The notes under the pieces were generated by a model. That model had not been told where the DNA came from. It was given only the letters and a program-made list of their open reading frames with translations, and did not search any database. Shown piece after piece: positions 53,785 to 64,000 of a stretch of 64,000 nucleotides of DNA (within the stretch, counting starts at the first letter, position 1; each line of letters begins with the position of its first letter). The DNA lies in contig JAEUBA010000054.1 in NCBI GenBank assembly GCA_018257865.1, positions 62,001-126,000 of the forward strand. The letters are read 5' to 3'. Position numbers and translations under genes: made by a program. This DNA is from Stereocaulon alpinum. Its lineage: Eukaryota > Ascomycota > Lecanoromycetes > Lecanorales > Stereocaulaceae.

Positions 53785-55452
53785 CTAAACCTTCAAAGCG
53801 AACTGCTTGAGGTATTCATAATCCTCCACATTCGCATCCACAGTCTGCCTAATAGTCCTAGCACCCTTCTCGCCAAACTTCTGCCTCCACTCCTTATCCT
53901 CTTCTTCGCGCGTCTTGGGCTGTTTCTTCTTCCCGAGAAGATGGGTCAGCTCCGTTTGGAGAGAACGGCAGGCAGGCTTTCATCAGATTGAAAGATCACT
54001 TACTTGCGTCCGCGGCTTCAATTCGCAGCTATTCTTCGCATCCTCGTGGAAGCCGTGCCATTTCTCAAAAGCGGCGTTGGCATGTTGCTGGTCTTCTTCG
54101 GAATCCCAGTTCAGCATCTCTGGGGAATAGGGAATGCCTACGCTCTTGCAGTATGCTTTGATGATGCCTTTCGGGTCGTCTAGGAGGTCGTCGGCGTCGA
54201 CCACGCAGATGTCGATTTTGGGGGAGTGGCCATTGGTGGTAGCAGTTCCATTTGTAGTAGCGTGACCATTGGTCTCACCATTCGAGTGGATGACGGCGTT
54301 CCCATTAGTCTCAGCACCGTTGACAGACCGTGTTGCTATGCCTGGTCCAACCTGGCCAATGGAACGTAGGTAGTCGAACATTCGGCGGAGCTCATCGTAT
54401 CCAGCTTCCGAGGGCATGAAGTTGTAGAAGCCAGTCAGCTTGTCGAGAGGTGGTACCGTGCAACGGTAGTATGATGGGATGCTGGAGCGCGGATGGCGGA
54501 TCAGGAAGGTAAAGTGGAATTGGTCCAGGATCTCGCTTGGGATGACTGTTGGGTTGCCTGGCTCCGCGTTGGTGGCGTAGGGATAGGGAGTACCGGGTTT
54601 GGTGCCATTCGTAGTCCCATTCATTGGTACACTAGTCACGCCATTGAGACCACTGTTCGTGTGTGCCTTCGAAGATGTGCCGACACCACGTTCCTTTCTT
54701 TGCAAAGATGGGGCGATTGAGGGTGGCGCACCATTCGGAGGGAAGAGGTAGTGAATGATGTCCTTGATGAAGAGGCGCTTGCCCTGAATGAGGGTAAGTA
54801 GGCCGTAGTCAGAATTCTCTCAGATTTCAAGACATGCATATATAAGGTGACACAGTGATACAAAAAAAAAATCGAAAACCACATAGCCCTAAAATGTTCC
54901 GTGGAGGTTCGTATACTTCAATTGAATTGTAGGGAAATGACCGCAGACAACTGCTAAAGGTAAAAAAGCAAACACAAGGTGTTTTAACAAAGGATATTCC
55001 GAATGAGACGAAAGGGCGGTTCAGGCGCCGTGGTGCGAGCATAAAGGCTGCAGGTAGTGTTCGAGTGGTGTATGAGAGTACCGCATCAACTTGCAAGCCT
55101 ATGCAACGAAGAAGGGTTTGGCATGCGATGGAGCCGCACTAGAAGGGGTGATTCGGACCTCATCGCCCTCCCTCTCAATTCTGTCGAGGATGGTCTTGAA
55201 AGTTGAATCGGTGAAGCCACTGTCAATCCTTGCTTTCTCATCATTCTCATATCTCGAGCTCAGCCTCTCAGGGCCATAGTAGAATGCATCACCAAAGGGT
55301 TCGTGAATACATTGGAGCGTGTCCCGGCAAGTCATGAAGACCTTTCAACACTTAGCGTCGCATACTTGTTTCAGTGAGGTGGGACCTACTCTTTCGAATG
55401 CCGTGGAGCATGCTCGTGGGTGGGTAGCTACAAAGATGGGTTTATTGGACAT
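53785..55452 (-). CDS. Sulfotransferase-like P-loop protein
   Basis: Exons on the minus strand 55452-55390, 55341-55159, 54783-54004 and 53928-53785 (introns 48, 375 and 75 nt) give 389 residues. Seen: the N-terminal nucleotide-binding motif FVATHPRACSTAFER, as in sulfotransferases; then CIHEPFGDAFYYGPERLSSRYE; after the long intron GKRLFIKDIIHYLFPP; LIRHPRSSIPSYYRCT; CVVDADDLLDDPKGIIKAYC; and the lysine-rich C-terminus with KTREEEDKEWRQKFG. An Asn/Gly/Thr-rich low-complexity linker occurs between. Fungal members are usually described only as P-loop proteins, and the substrate is unknown. The 375-nt intron has a weak donor (GTCCGA) and is far longer than others in this window, though the joined sequence is in phase and family-like. 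Confidence 0.85.
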
Positions 55453-56840
55453 CTTTGGGGTAGCGTCGATGATAGAGATCAATCGTGCTTTATCAACAAT
55501 GTAGAACAAATTGAACGACAACAGTCGGTTCCGAACTCAATATGGAATGCGGTACGTAGTACTCCAATATCTGCATGAGCAGTTGCTGTGGATAGTTGAA
55601 GAATCTATAATTTCTGCGGTCGAAGAAGATACTTATACGGCCGTTGATCACTTACACAGAGGCGTTCGTCCTAACGACTGACCTTTCCACATGTGGCCAG
55701 ATGGGAATCAACAATGCCGTGCATGAAGCTAATGACGTATAGATGAGCCAATGACGAGAAGATCCAAGAGACTGTTGCCGAGACGGAAGTGAAATTGTAT
55801 AATGGCACGAACGAGTGGGAGCGCCCCACTAGTTCTAGGGTACCGTAACAACCCACGCGAAATCCCCGCCATGGGACAGCCGGTGTAGTTCTAGGCACCA
55901 CGTCAGTCTTGCATGGACCGCCACTGCCCTGAATATGAGCGAGGGATCCAGGTAAGGAACTACCCAGACATATAGCGCTGGCTTGGCCCTGCATATGGAG
56001 ACTCGGCAGGATTATTGTCAAGCCTTGGCTGGTCTAATCACAGGCTTGATGTTGTAAGTACTGGGACCAATCCGACAGCTTATTCTGCTGTAGCAACCAG
56101 CGTACGAATTCCTAGCCTACGCCTTTCGCTTGTTGACACTCTAGGCTCATTAGCTTCATCTTCATCGTCACGAAGAGACATTATTATTGTCGATGGCGAA
56201 AAGTCGATGTTCAATTGGGCCGTTTGCCGAGGGCACATTCGATGGTGACGGTCGAAACCCTAAGGTGGTTGGTTCTAAGGGTAGGCTTTAAGGGTGGGCT
56301 TTAAGGGCCTTCCGCACTCTGGGGCTCCCATTGTATGTACAGTAAGATAAGGTACTGTAGGCTAAAATAATCTTAATGGCTGCATCTCAACGCAATAATC
56401 GCAAGCCCTACCTTAAGCTTCTGATCGCGCTTTCTCGGATCCTGCGATAAAGTCCTCAATCAAAGCAGATGTTCAGATATTCTCGGCTCAGAGGTCATCG
56501 TATCTGGTTATGCGATTGACTCTGCAGGCGAAGTGTTTGTAGAAAAAGTGTTCATTGCAATATGATTGCTCAAGAGCACCTTGGCGGCCAACTTCCTCAG
56601 AACACTGCGGCAAAAAAGCGACCTAAGTAGGTGCTTTATGCCCTAGTAACTAGTAATCCAAACGTCAAACCTGGAAAAGTCAACACCGGCTTTCAACGCG
56701 CAACTAAAATCCAGGACTATGATGTGCCAAGCACTCCACCAATAATCAATAATACCAGAAACTGCAGCCTGCTGCAAACAGTCGTTCGTAACCACCCTGT
56801 TGCCTCGTTGCGCCCAACTCTCCGTTATTTACCTACGAAC
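55453..56840. other. Intergenic stretch, no gene seen
   Basis: 1.4 kb, divergent between the P-loop protein and the EBP-family gene. A short imperfect direct repeat (GGCTTTAAGGG twice) lies at about 56285-56309. Confidence 0.4.
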
Positions 56841-57813
56841 ATGGAGACCATCAACATCGTCCGTAACAGCAGCCAGCTGCCTCACCCGTTCTACCCTGTC
56901 GAAGCAAACATTGTCGGCTATCTAGCAAACAAATGGTCTGTCCCGACACTGCTTGGTATATTCGCTGCGGGTTGGGTCGTAATACTTGGCGCGACGCTCG
57001 CACTGGTACGGCGACATAACCCAACACTACCTGCAAGAGAGAAAGCAACTGTACTGTGGTTCGTGTTAAGTGAGTAGATAAGCTGGCGCCCATACTAGGA
57101 AGAGTATGCTCACGCGCAGCCAGCTGGGACAATTCACCTGTTCTTCGAGGGTAAGGACAACGAAAGAAGCACAAGGTGTCTGCGACACGGCTGAAAAGAG
57201 TTCACAGGTTATTTCACCTACAATCATGCCAGCATGCCGGGCAAGCAAGACCTCTTTGGGCAGCTGTGGAAAGAATACGCGTTCTCGGACTCCAGATATA
57301 TGAATTCTGACCCGTTTATTCTGTGCATGGAAACTATCACAGCTGTACGTACGATACTCTGTGCCATCCACCCAGACTTGGAGCAATGAGCGCTGACGAT
57401 CACTCTTAGGTCTGTTGGGGTCCCATGTCCTTCGCCGTTGCATTTATGATCACCTACGAACACCCTCTCCGCCATCCTCTACAAGCACTGGTCTCACTGG
57501 GCCAGATATATGGCGATGTTCTATACTATGCGACGAGCATGTTTGATCTCTATTTCAAGGGTCTCGCATACTGTCGACCGGAGGCGTACTACTTCTGGGG
57601 GTACTACTTCTTTATGAATTTTATTTGGATCGTCATCCCTGGCAGTAAGTGCCTCTTTGGAACACCCAGGCAAAGAATGTATGGCGCGATGCTAATGGCC
57701 CCTCCGCAGTACTCCTTTACAGCAGCATTTCCCAAACCGCAAAAGCGTTCAAGGCGCTCAACCGCCAGACCAAGAGCCAGATGGGCAATGGTTACGTGAA
57801 GAAGTCCAACTGA
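56841..57813 (+). CDS. Emopamil-binding-protein (EBP) family sterol isomerase-like protein
   Basis: Five exons: 56841-57069, 57124-57150 (27 nt), 57208-57344, 57410-57644, 57710-57813, giving 243 residues. Seen: four to five hydrophobic helices; the EBP signature GTIHLFFEGYF (His81, Glu85, corresponding to the catalytic His and Glu of mammalian EBP); a second acidic residue in METITAVCWGPMSF (Glu127); and GQIYGDVLYY. In mammals and plants EBP moves the sterol C8-C9 double bond in the ER, while fungal ergosterol synthesis uses the unrelated ERG2. The role of this protein in a fungus is therefore open. The acceptor of the first intron is the second of two AGs (GCAGCCAG); only that choice keeps frame. 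The catalytic His/Glu pair is encoded by the 27-nt exon. Confidence 0.88.
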
Positions 57814-58558
57814 ATCCTACAATACCCATGCATGCGTTCTGCTTCTGCGAAACCTTTTCATAGAACTCAGAGATTTCGATTTCCCTATTGTATATCTCTT
57901 TGGTGGATCTTGCTGCGTAGCGTGGTCTCATAAGCTTTCTTAGACCCTAGAATGTAGAGGTCTTGATGGTGGACATACGTCCGCCTGCAAGATTGAGCTC
58001 CAAGTCATATTAATCTATTCCAGCTTTCATCTATATGTGGCTGCTATGCTCACAAACGCAACATCATAATGTCTAAGCCCTTACGCATCGGTCGATTGCG
58101 TGAAACCTTGAGTATTGCTCATATGGCAATTTTTTTGCATAGCACTGCATTGAATGTGTCTCAGCTGCAATGCAGATTGGAAGATCATTGCTCACCGTGC
58201 ACACCTGTAAGATGAAGTATTGAGGCTGTGGAACCTCAAATGTCCGCATGAGGCGTTTAAAACAAATTCAGAGTTTGAGCCGCAAATGTGCATATATTCT
58301 GGGGAGCAGCGATGCAGGATACAAGACCGAGCCGTATAGTTCAGTCTCAGAGCCTGGCATTCGATATGTTGTAACTGTGCTCTGACGCAGGAGCTCGGCG
58401 CTCCATGTGCACTCGCAGCAATAACTACTTGTCATTCCCAGCAGTTCAACAGATGGCTGATCTAACCTACCAAGATACGAGTAGCTTTTCTCTCGCCACA
58501 GACTACATCATCGTTATCGCCTATCTCGGACACATTGACAAGTGTTGACACGGGTCTC
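57814..58558. other. Intergenic region upstream of the one-span surface protein
   Basis: No gene is supported; an additional 5' exon of the next gene may lie near 58440-58560. Confidence 0.35.
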
Positions 58559-59469
58559 ATGGATTCAGAGGTATATTCTCTACTGACTTGAGACGCCCCA
58601 CAGCTGAACGGTGACAAGCAGACTCCTCGAGAACCTTCGCCAGCACCCGAGAAACCGACTCTGGAAATAGAAGCCCCAGACGTCGAGCCCACAGAAGAAA
58701 AGCTTGTCGCGAAGACCAATCGTAACTCACAAGAAGAGAAGGAGGTCTCGCCACCAGACAAGGAGCGCGATGACTTGATCAAACGCTTCGGTGCTGAAGC
58801 CCAAATTCTTAACGACAGAGTGAGCAAGCATCTTCAGGAGCAAGAAAAGAAAAACAGATGCCTGCGACGAGGTCTTCTCTGGCTCGTGCTTGGTCTAGCA
58901 TTCGTGTTTGTGTTGGTCGCTGCTGTTGGCAGTAGTGTAGGCGTCATCCTTGCGGCACTCAAGAGCTCAAAGTCTTCGTTAAGGTTCGCGCAAAGCCCCA
59001 GACCTTTCCACTAGCAACACTAAATCACACAAGCCATCCAAGCACCTCCCCAACCACTCCAAGCACTTCTTCGACTCCTCCGTCTCTAGCTCCATCATCA
59101 AAGCCCACATCATCCACAGAAGCAGACATCACCACAGCACTACCAGTAGGCTACACAGGCTGCAACGCCTCCAACGGGACAACCCACATGTCCTCAGGAA
59201 AAGCCTTCATACGTATATGCGAGGTAGATTGGTCGCTCGGCACCAATGATATCGTCAATGGCGGCATCAACCTTTCGACACTAGATGCCTGCATAGATTC
59301 CTGTGCTTCTTGGACCGGAGTCGTGCCATGTTTGGGCGCGACGTATCACTATCAATTTGAATTCAATGGAACTCCGCCCCGCTGTTATCTGAAGAGCACA
59401 CTGCCATCGGCTGCTACTAATTCGACACCGGAGGCGTTTGCTGCGGGTGGATATTTGGCTCAGACTTGA
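58559..59469 (+). CDS. Single-span surface protein with cysteine-rich (PAN/apple-like) ectodomain
   Basis: Approximate model; exon limits are uncertain. Clear coding parts are 58604-58985 and about 59014-59469. Seen: an acidic, Pro/Glu-rich N-terminal part (KPTLEIEAPDVEPTEEK), a charged coiled-coil-like stretch, basic residues and one hydrophobic segment (GLLWLVLGLAFVFVLVAAVG). A Ser/Thr/Pro-rich stalk follows, then a C-terminal module with seven cysteines (GCNASNGT, IRICEVDW, LDACIDSCASW, VVPCLGATYHY, PRCYLKS) spaced like PAN/apple domains. The two parts are in different frames; an intron of about 60-75 nt beginning near 58931-58938 (GTAGTG or GTAGGC) could join them. A start at 58559 needs a 33-nt intron, which is very short. 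It may be a wall sensor or adhesin; that is inference. Confidence 0.55.
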
Positions 59470-60130
59470 GGTGCTGGTTCATGATTGATACATTGGAAGG
59501 ATAAGTTAGTGTATACAAGTAGTTACTAGACCGTGAATGATTGTTGAAGTGGGTAAAATCGCAAGACTCGTTACTTCTTCTCACATATACACACGGCTGC
59601 CTCGGCGGTCAATTGATTAGAGACACTAATGACGGGAGATGACATGTCCAAGCCAATACTCCTGGCTTCGGCATCCAAGTCTTCCCTTCATCTCCAATCC
59701 CACACTTCATTTTCCAACAGCCTACACTAGGGTGTTCCCGCCAGCACAAATATTCAAATCAATCTCTGGAGCAATCTTCAGCCTCCCCCAGCCTCGCAAT
59801 AACCCGCCACCCCGAGCAATCATGTCCCCATTCCCCACCACCTCCATCTCCTCCATCTCCTCCTATCCCCTACCCTTCCCTCTGCTCCTCCATCTCCATC
59901 TCCATCTCCCCCTCCCCCTCCCCCTCCCCCTCCCCCTACCCTTGCCCCTACCCCTCCTCCATCCGCAGCACCAGCACGCAACACCAACGACTACGGCACA
60001 GCACCAACCAGAAACCCAGCTATACCCGCAACGCTAACCATACCGTTTCCATTTCCAATTGGGCCTAGGCCTATGCCTAGAATGAGTACGAGTATGATGT
60101 CTACGAACCATCCATCGCGTCCGGCGCGAA
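59470..60130. other. Intergenic with C-rich low-complexity sequence
   Basis: No gene is seen; the ORF at 59639-60037 is largely composed of low-complexity Pro/Ser/Leu codons. Confidence 0.4.
59888..59940 (+). repeat. Hexanucleotide microsatellite (CATCTC)n-(CCCCTC)n
   Basis: About three CATCTC units run directly into about five CCCCTC units, followed by degenerate CCCCTA copies. Confidence 0.8.
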
Positions 60131-60841
60131 TCAGGTATCCGACTTCCATGCATTCCCCCAAAGGGGAGCAGAGTTTCCATTATCTGCAAGGACGGCCATC
60201 ATAGCCACGATATCCTGTGCCGTTTTTGCTATCGCGCCGTACGCTGAAGCAGCTTTAGGCGGAGAAGTTGTGGGATGCATGACGTAGAGGCCTAAGGCGC
60301 TAGCGAGGTGGGTTAGAGGGCTGTTGACGGAGCGCGTGATGGTTAGGGGGAGGAAGAGTGCTGGGCAGATAGTTTTGGGGAAGGGTCGTGCGTCGGTTTT
60401 GGAGTTGGGGAGAAGGGATGGGGTGATCGTTCCGATGAGTATCATGCCGGCGTTTGTGAGGATGTTTATTAGGGGTGAGTCGTTTTCGGGTTCTGTTTGT
60501 TGGGTGTTTTCGATAAGTACGGGTATACCATGCATAAGACCTCGGATACGTCCATCCATTCTTTCATCGTCTAGGCAGCGTGCTTGCTCGATTAGGTCTG
60601 CTTTCGGTGCAGTTGGGGTGATTGTGTGGGTTCCTTTCAGCTTGTGGTTCTCGATTTGAGCAAGGTATTGCTCTATGAGGAAAGCGCTGGTTACGGTTTC
60701 GTTGTTGAGGAGGCGGCGGAGATCTGTTACTGTGGCTGTTGATGGGTTGAAGGGTGGGGTGCCTTCGGAGGGTGTGTGCAGGGGGAGTGTGTAGCCTAGG
60801 AAGGAGGCGATGCTGCGTGTTAGAGTGCCTAGGGATAACAT
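60131..60841 (-). CDS. Truncated amidase-signature protein lacking catalytic residues
   Basis: A 236-residue single-exon frame. Seen: the N-terminal amidase pattern DLRRLLNNETVTSAFLIEQYLAQIE, then RIRGLMHGIPVLIEN and a C-terminal AYGAIAKTAQDIVAMMAVLAD, which match the order of an amidase-signature enzyme. In active amidases the second motif reads GIPVxxKD, with Lys as catalytic base; here Glu-Asn replaces Lys-Asp. The Gly/Ser-rich block with the two catalytic serines is missing, apparently deleted. Full-length family members are about 500-600 residues. The protein is therefore probably inactive: either a pseudogene with a still open frame or a repurposed relic. It lies 300 bp upstream of the ADH 3' end, same strand. 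Confidence 0.6.
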   Translation of the reverse strand: MLSLGTLTRSIASFLGYTLPLHTPSEGTPPFNPSTATVTDLRRLLNNETVTSAFLIEQYLAQIENHKLKGTHTITPTAPKADLIEQARCLDDERMDGRIRGLMHGIPVLIENTQQTEPENDSPLINILTNAGMILIGTITPSLLPNSKTDARPFPKTICPALFLPLTITRSVNSPLTHLASALGLYVMHPTTSPPKAASAYGAIAKTAQDIVAMMAVLADNGNSAPLWGNAWKSDT

Positions 60842-61140
60842 GGTGGATGGGGTAGGAGATGTTGGAGAATGTTTTGTGTGGAGGAGAAGGTGGTAGTTTG
60901 CGGATTGAGTATGGGATAACAGGTATGAGTAATGAGGATAGCTTCATAGCATTGTAGAGAATGAAGACGAGTTGACGGCGTAAGATCTCCAAAGTGACAG
61001 ACAACATAGTGGCTGTGTCACCGGCTGACCATGGTCCAAAGCGGTTACTTACCTACCCGGTCGGACATTGTTTCACTCTTGCTCCGCTGCTTTGGGCTGT
61101 GGTAAAGCTGTTGATTGATCTATATTGGTCAATGATTTAC

Positions 61141-62362
61141 TTATGTCGGGGGTATCTTCCGCTCCTTCACCCTCTTCATCTCTTCTTCATCAACTACGAC
61201 AACGCCCTTCCCCACCATTTTGCCACTGTGAGCCAGCTCTTGTAGTCTCGGTATCTCCTTCAACCCGAAGAAGGGATTCGTCTTGACAGAGATATTGTGC
61301 TCGGCTACCATGTCAAGCATACGCTTGGCTTCGGCGCGGGTGCAAATCAGCGAGCCTTTGAGTATGATGTCGCGGAAGACAAGCTCCTGATAAGGCACGG
61401 AGACATTGGTGGGCTGTTAGATGTCAGGAACCTCCAGATTGTTTGAGACCAGTAGTCGGACTGACCTGGGCTATTTGTATCACGGTCCCATGCATTTTTG
61501 TAATCGCACAAGACAGCGCCGTAGCATTCTCAGCATCACTCACATTGACCGTCGCATCGACTCCCCTCCCATCCGTCGCCTTCTTCACCTCTTCAACTAC
61601 TTTCTCCTTCTCCTGTCTCGCATCCACTACAACATCCGCCCCACTCTCCTTAGCCAAGGCCATACCCTCATCCCTCGCATCAATACCCACAACCTTCAAT
61701 CCCATCGCTTTGGCAAATTGACAACCAAGATGGCCCAATCCGCCTCCAGCTCCCGTTAGAGCAACGGTCCCTCCTTTTTCCAACCCCGTCTGCAACATCC
61801 CACGGAACACAGTGCATCCCGCGCAAGCCAACGGCGCCGCAGTCTCGAACGATACCTTATCAGGTATGACGCAGCTCTCGCGCCCATCGACTACCACGTA
61901 TTCGGCGAAGGCTCCATCCAGAGTCACGCCAACGTATCCAGAGATGTTCGGGCAATACTGTCTGTAGTCCTCAGGACCCAGACAAGTCTCGCACTTACCA
62001 CATCGATTTCGCGGCAGCCCAGCCATGACTCGATCTCCTTTCTTCATATCCTTGATCTCCGAGCCTACGGCTACGACCGTGCCTGTTCCTTCGTGCGAGC
62101 CGGTGCAGGGGAGTGGGGTGCCCATTATGCCGGCTTGTACCATGCTGTCTGTGTGGCATAGCGATGCTACTGCGGTTTTGAGAAGGACGTCGTGGGGTCC
62201 TAAGGACTTAGGGGTCGGCACTTGGTGGATCTTGTAGGGCTGGTTGAACTGCGTAGTGTTGTTGGGTCAGAGCTATTGTTGCAAAGGGAAAATGGAGGGA
62301 GGGCTGGGCACCTCGACGACTTGCGCAGCGAGCATAGTGTCGGGTATGTCTTTGATCGCCAT
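61141..62362 (-). CDS. Zinc-dependent alcohol dehydrogenase
   Basis: Exons on the minus strand 62362-62312, 62248-61466 and 61413-61141 (introns 63 and 52 nt, phase 0) give 368 residues. Seen: catalytic zinc ligands Cys48 (SLCHTD) and His69 (GSHEGTG); GDRV; a structural zinc cluster with Cys100, Cys103, Cys106 and Cys116; CAGCTVFRG; and the Rossmann motif GAGGGLGHLG followed by VVGIDARDEG (acidic residue at the end of the second strand, favouring NAD). It matches the tetrameric yeast-type ADH group, oxidising alcohols or reducing aldehydes. The substrate here is unknown. The usual GHE is SHE, and the spacing to the fourth structural cysteine is slightly longer than usual. It is divergent from the NAD(P)-binding gene. 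Confidence 0.92.
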
Positions 62363-62932
62363 AGTGGAATAGTTTCTTGTTTTGAATTCTAGTACGCAAT
62401 GAGTGGAGGCCGAAGAGTGGGTAGCGATTCATAGGACTGATAGATTCGCAGAAGAGTGGCGGACCGGATTAGGACCTGAGTTGGTGCTCCTGGTACAAGT
62501 TGGATTGTTTGAATCCATCTTCAAGGAGTAGGACTCGGTCTCTGGAGCGGAGGCAGAAGATGAGTGATGTCACAGAATTGCTAGTTTCTGATAGTTGAAG
62601 CCGGTAACTCCTGGCCTCTGGTTGACATACTTAAGTCTTAGTAGCTACACTGGGCGTTGCTTTAGCATCATCGACATTCGATTTTGACGAATCATGTCCG
62701 TTGGGAGTTGATAGTTTCAATTGCATTGCTGGATGTTGTAAGTCAAGATGCGGAATTGCTTTCGTCTGACGTCTGCCCCGCAATAGCCGCACGGCTGCGT
62801 AGAGAGCAATCGTTCTCCTTGTGCTTACAAAACATGTTTTGGTAAATATCTCTTCACAACCTATCTATGTCCAAAAACGTCGAAAGTCCTAAGAGTTCTC
62901 TTTTCATAAACAATACATTGTAATTCCCAGTC
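62363..62932. promoter_or_regulatory. Divergent intergenic region, ADH and NAD(P)-binding genes
   Basis: 570 bp between two divergent oxidoreductase starts; both promoters must be here. No defined sites were recognised. Confidence 0.4.
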
Positions 62933-63894
62933 ATGACACCCCGCGTGCTTCTCCTTGGCGGCCATGGCAAGATCTCCCAGCTCCGTAGGTAGCTTCATTG
63001 GCTATTCTTCCCCAGTGTGTAACGTTGTCCCCAATCATAAGACCTTTCTGGAGCGTTTGCTTTTTACATCTCGCGATCAAATTTCAAACTCATTCTTTAG
63101 TCCCCAAATGAGGAGGGCACCACTGACCAAAAGAAAATCCAGTAACACCACTCATCCTCTCCCGCTCCTGGCAACTCACCAGTGTAATCCGTGATCCCGC
63201 CCAAAAACCCACCATCACAGGCCTAGCCAAAGATCAACCCGGCAAACTCGACATCCTAGTCTCCAGTCTTGACGAAGTCCAAACCCAAGCCCAAGCCCAA
63301 TCCATCATCGATTCCACCTCTCCAGACTATGTCGTGTTCTCTGCTGGCGCAGGCGGCAAGGGCGGACCCGAAAGGACACTAGCTATTGATCGGGATGCCT
63401 GCATCGCTTTCATTAGAGCTTCAGTGGCTACGCCCAGCGTCACGAAGTTCCTTGTCGTTTCGTATGTTGGTTCGAACAGATCGAAAGCGCCTTGGTGGAG
63501 TGAGGAGGAGTGGAAAGGTGCGCAAGAAATGAATAATGGCGTGCTGAAGAAGTATTATCCGGCTAAGCTCGCTGCGGATGAGTGTTTGACGGCGTTGGCT
63601 GCTAAGCGTGGGGCTGGGTTTGCGGGGATATCGTTAAGGCCGGGGCATTTGACGGACGAGGAAGGGGAGGGGAAGATTGCCTTAGGAAAGACGGCGGCTA
63701 GGGGAAGTGTGAGGAGGAGAGATGTGGCGAGGGTTGCGATGGCATTGTTGGAGAGCGAGGGGGTAAAGAGCTGCTGGCTGGATTTGTTGCAGGGAGAGGA
63801 AAGCGTGGAGGCGGCGGTTAAGAGGTGTGTAGGGGAGGGAGTTGATTGTTCGGAAGGGCAGGATTTGGAGAGGATGACGAAGGAATGGACGTAG
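62933..63894 (+). CDS. NAD(P)-binding Rossmann-fold protein (atypical SDR)
   Basis: Exons 62933-62984 and 63143-63894 (intron 158 nt, phase 1) give 267 residues. Seen: the N-terminal cofactor motif RVLLLGGHGKISQLL, then SRSWQLTSVIRDP, PDYVVFSAGAGGKGG, FLVVSYVGSNR and a C-terminal SLRPGHLTDEEGEGKI followed by VRRRDVARVAMALLE. This is the pattern of small atypical SDR/NmrA-like proteins (YwnB type). The enzyme activity is unknown. The intron is longer than most here but joins the glycine motif to the first helix exactly as in relatives. Confidence 0.85.
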
Positions 63895-64000
63895 ATGTTG
63901 ATGCTTGTGTAGTTGAGCTCGTAAAGCCAGCTTTCGTTCCGAACATGTGACAAATCTTGACCACAGATACACCTCCATACACCTTTTGCTAAGACATTGG
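63895..64000. other. 3' flank to window end
   Basis: About 100 bp after the last stop codon; nothing recognised. Confidence 0.3.

Noticed and set aside
1..64000. CRISPR arrays, prokaryotic operons, ribosome binding sites
   Set aside because: The window is eukaryotic; no direct-repeat/spacer array was found.

Overview
This is nuclear DNA from a filamentous ascomycete (Pezizomycotina). Most genes are interrupted by short introns (about 45-105 nt, GT..AG, short CT[AG]A[CT]-like branch sites). The recognisable proteins are fungal: a Zn2Cys6 transcription factor, Hsp104, a fungal-type GT25 glycosyltransferase, a fungal BTB protein and F-box remnants. The order or class cannot be fixed from sequence reading alone. 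No rRNA, tRNA, CRISPR array or intact transposon was found. For spliced genes the start and end give the whole coding span; exon limits are in the evidence and were derived by hand from splice signals, reading phase and family similarity.

Layout. 0-4.4 kb: a tandem pair of S26 (mitochondrial inner-membrane-protease-like) genes, the first broken, then the F1-ATPase assembly factor ATP12. 4.7-18.8 kb: an accessory block with a BTB protein, an arginine-type mono-ADP-ribosyltransferase fused to an ankyrin-like region and a third domain, a divergently transcribed CorA-like membrane protein, an orphan multi-span membrane protein, a bacterial-type cold-shock protein, and two divergent RING-like paralogues. 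19.7-28.5 kb: an alpha/beta hydrolase of the homoserine-acetyltransferase family, a flavin-reductase-like protein, poly(A) polymerase, a short-chain dehydrogenase and a small cysteine-rich secreted protein. 29.6-30.9 kb: a broken F-box gene. 31.4-36.6 kb: a GT25 glycosyltransferase and Hsp104. 36.6-42.5 kb: a gene-poor stretch with pentanucleotide repeats, a G-quadruplex motif and inverted repeats. 42.5-44.7 kb: a Zn2Cys6 regulator. 44.7-49.9 kb: a second gene-poor stretch. 49.9-63.9 kb: mitochondrial phosphate carrier (with a duplicated 3' end), a conserved one-span membrane protein, a sulfotransferase-like P-loop protein, an EBP-family sterol isomerase-like protein, a one-span surface protein with a cysteine-rich ectodomain, a catalytically dead amidase-like protein, a zinc alcohol dehydrogenase and an NAD(P)-binding protein.

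How the genes relate. Housekeeping genes (ATP12, PAP1, HSP104, phosphate carrier) are interleaved with accessory material, and no biosynthetic cluster is evident. The most system-like part is the 4.7-18.8 kb block: an ADP-ribosyltransferase/ankyrin protein shares a 335-bp intergenic region with a CorA-like membrane protein and sits near two divergently transcribed RING-like paralogues and a BTB protein. That these act together, for example in non-self recognition or stress signalling, is inference only.
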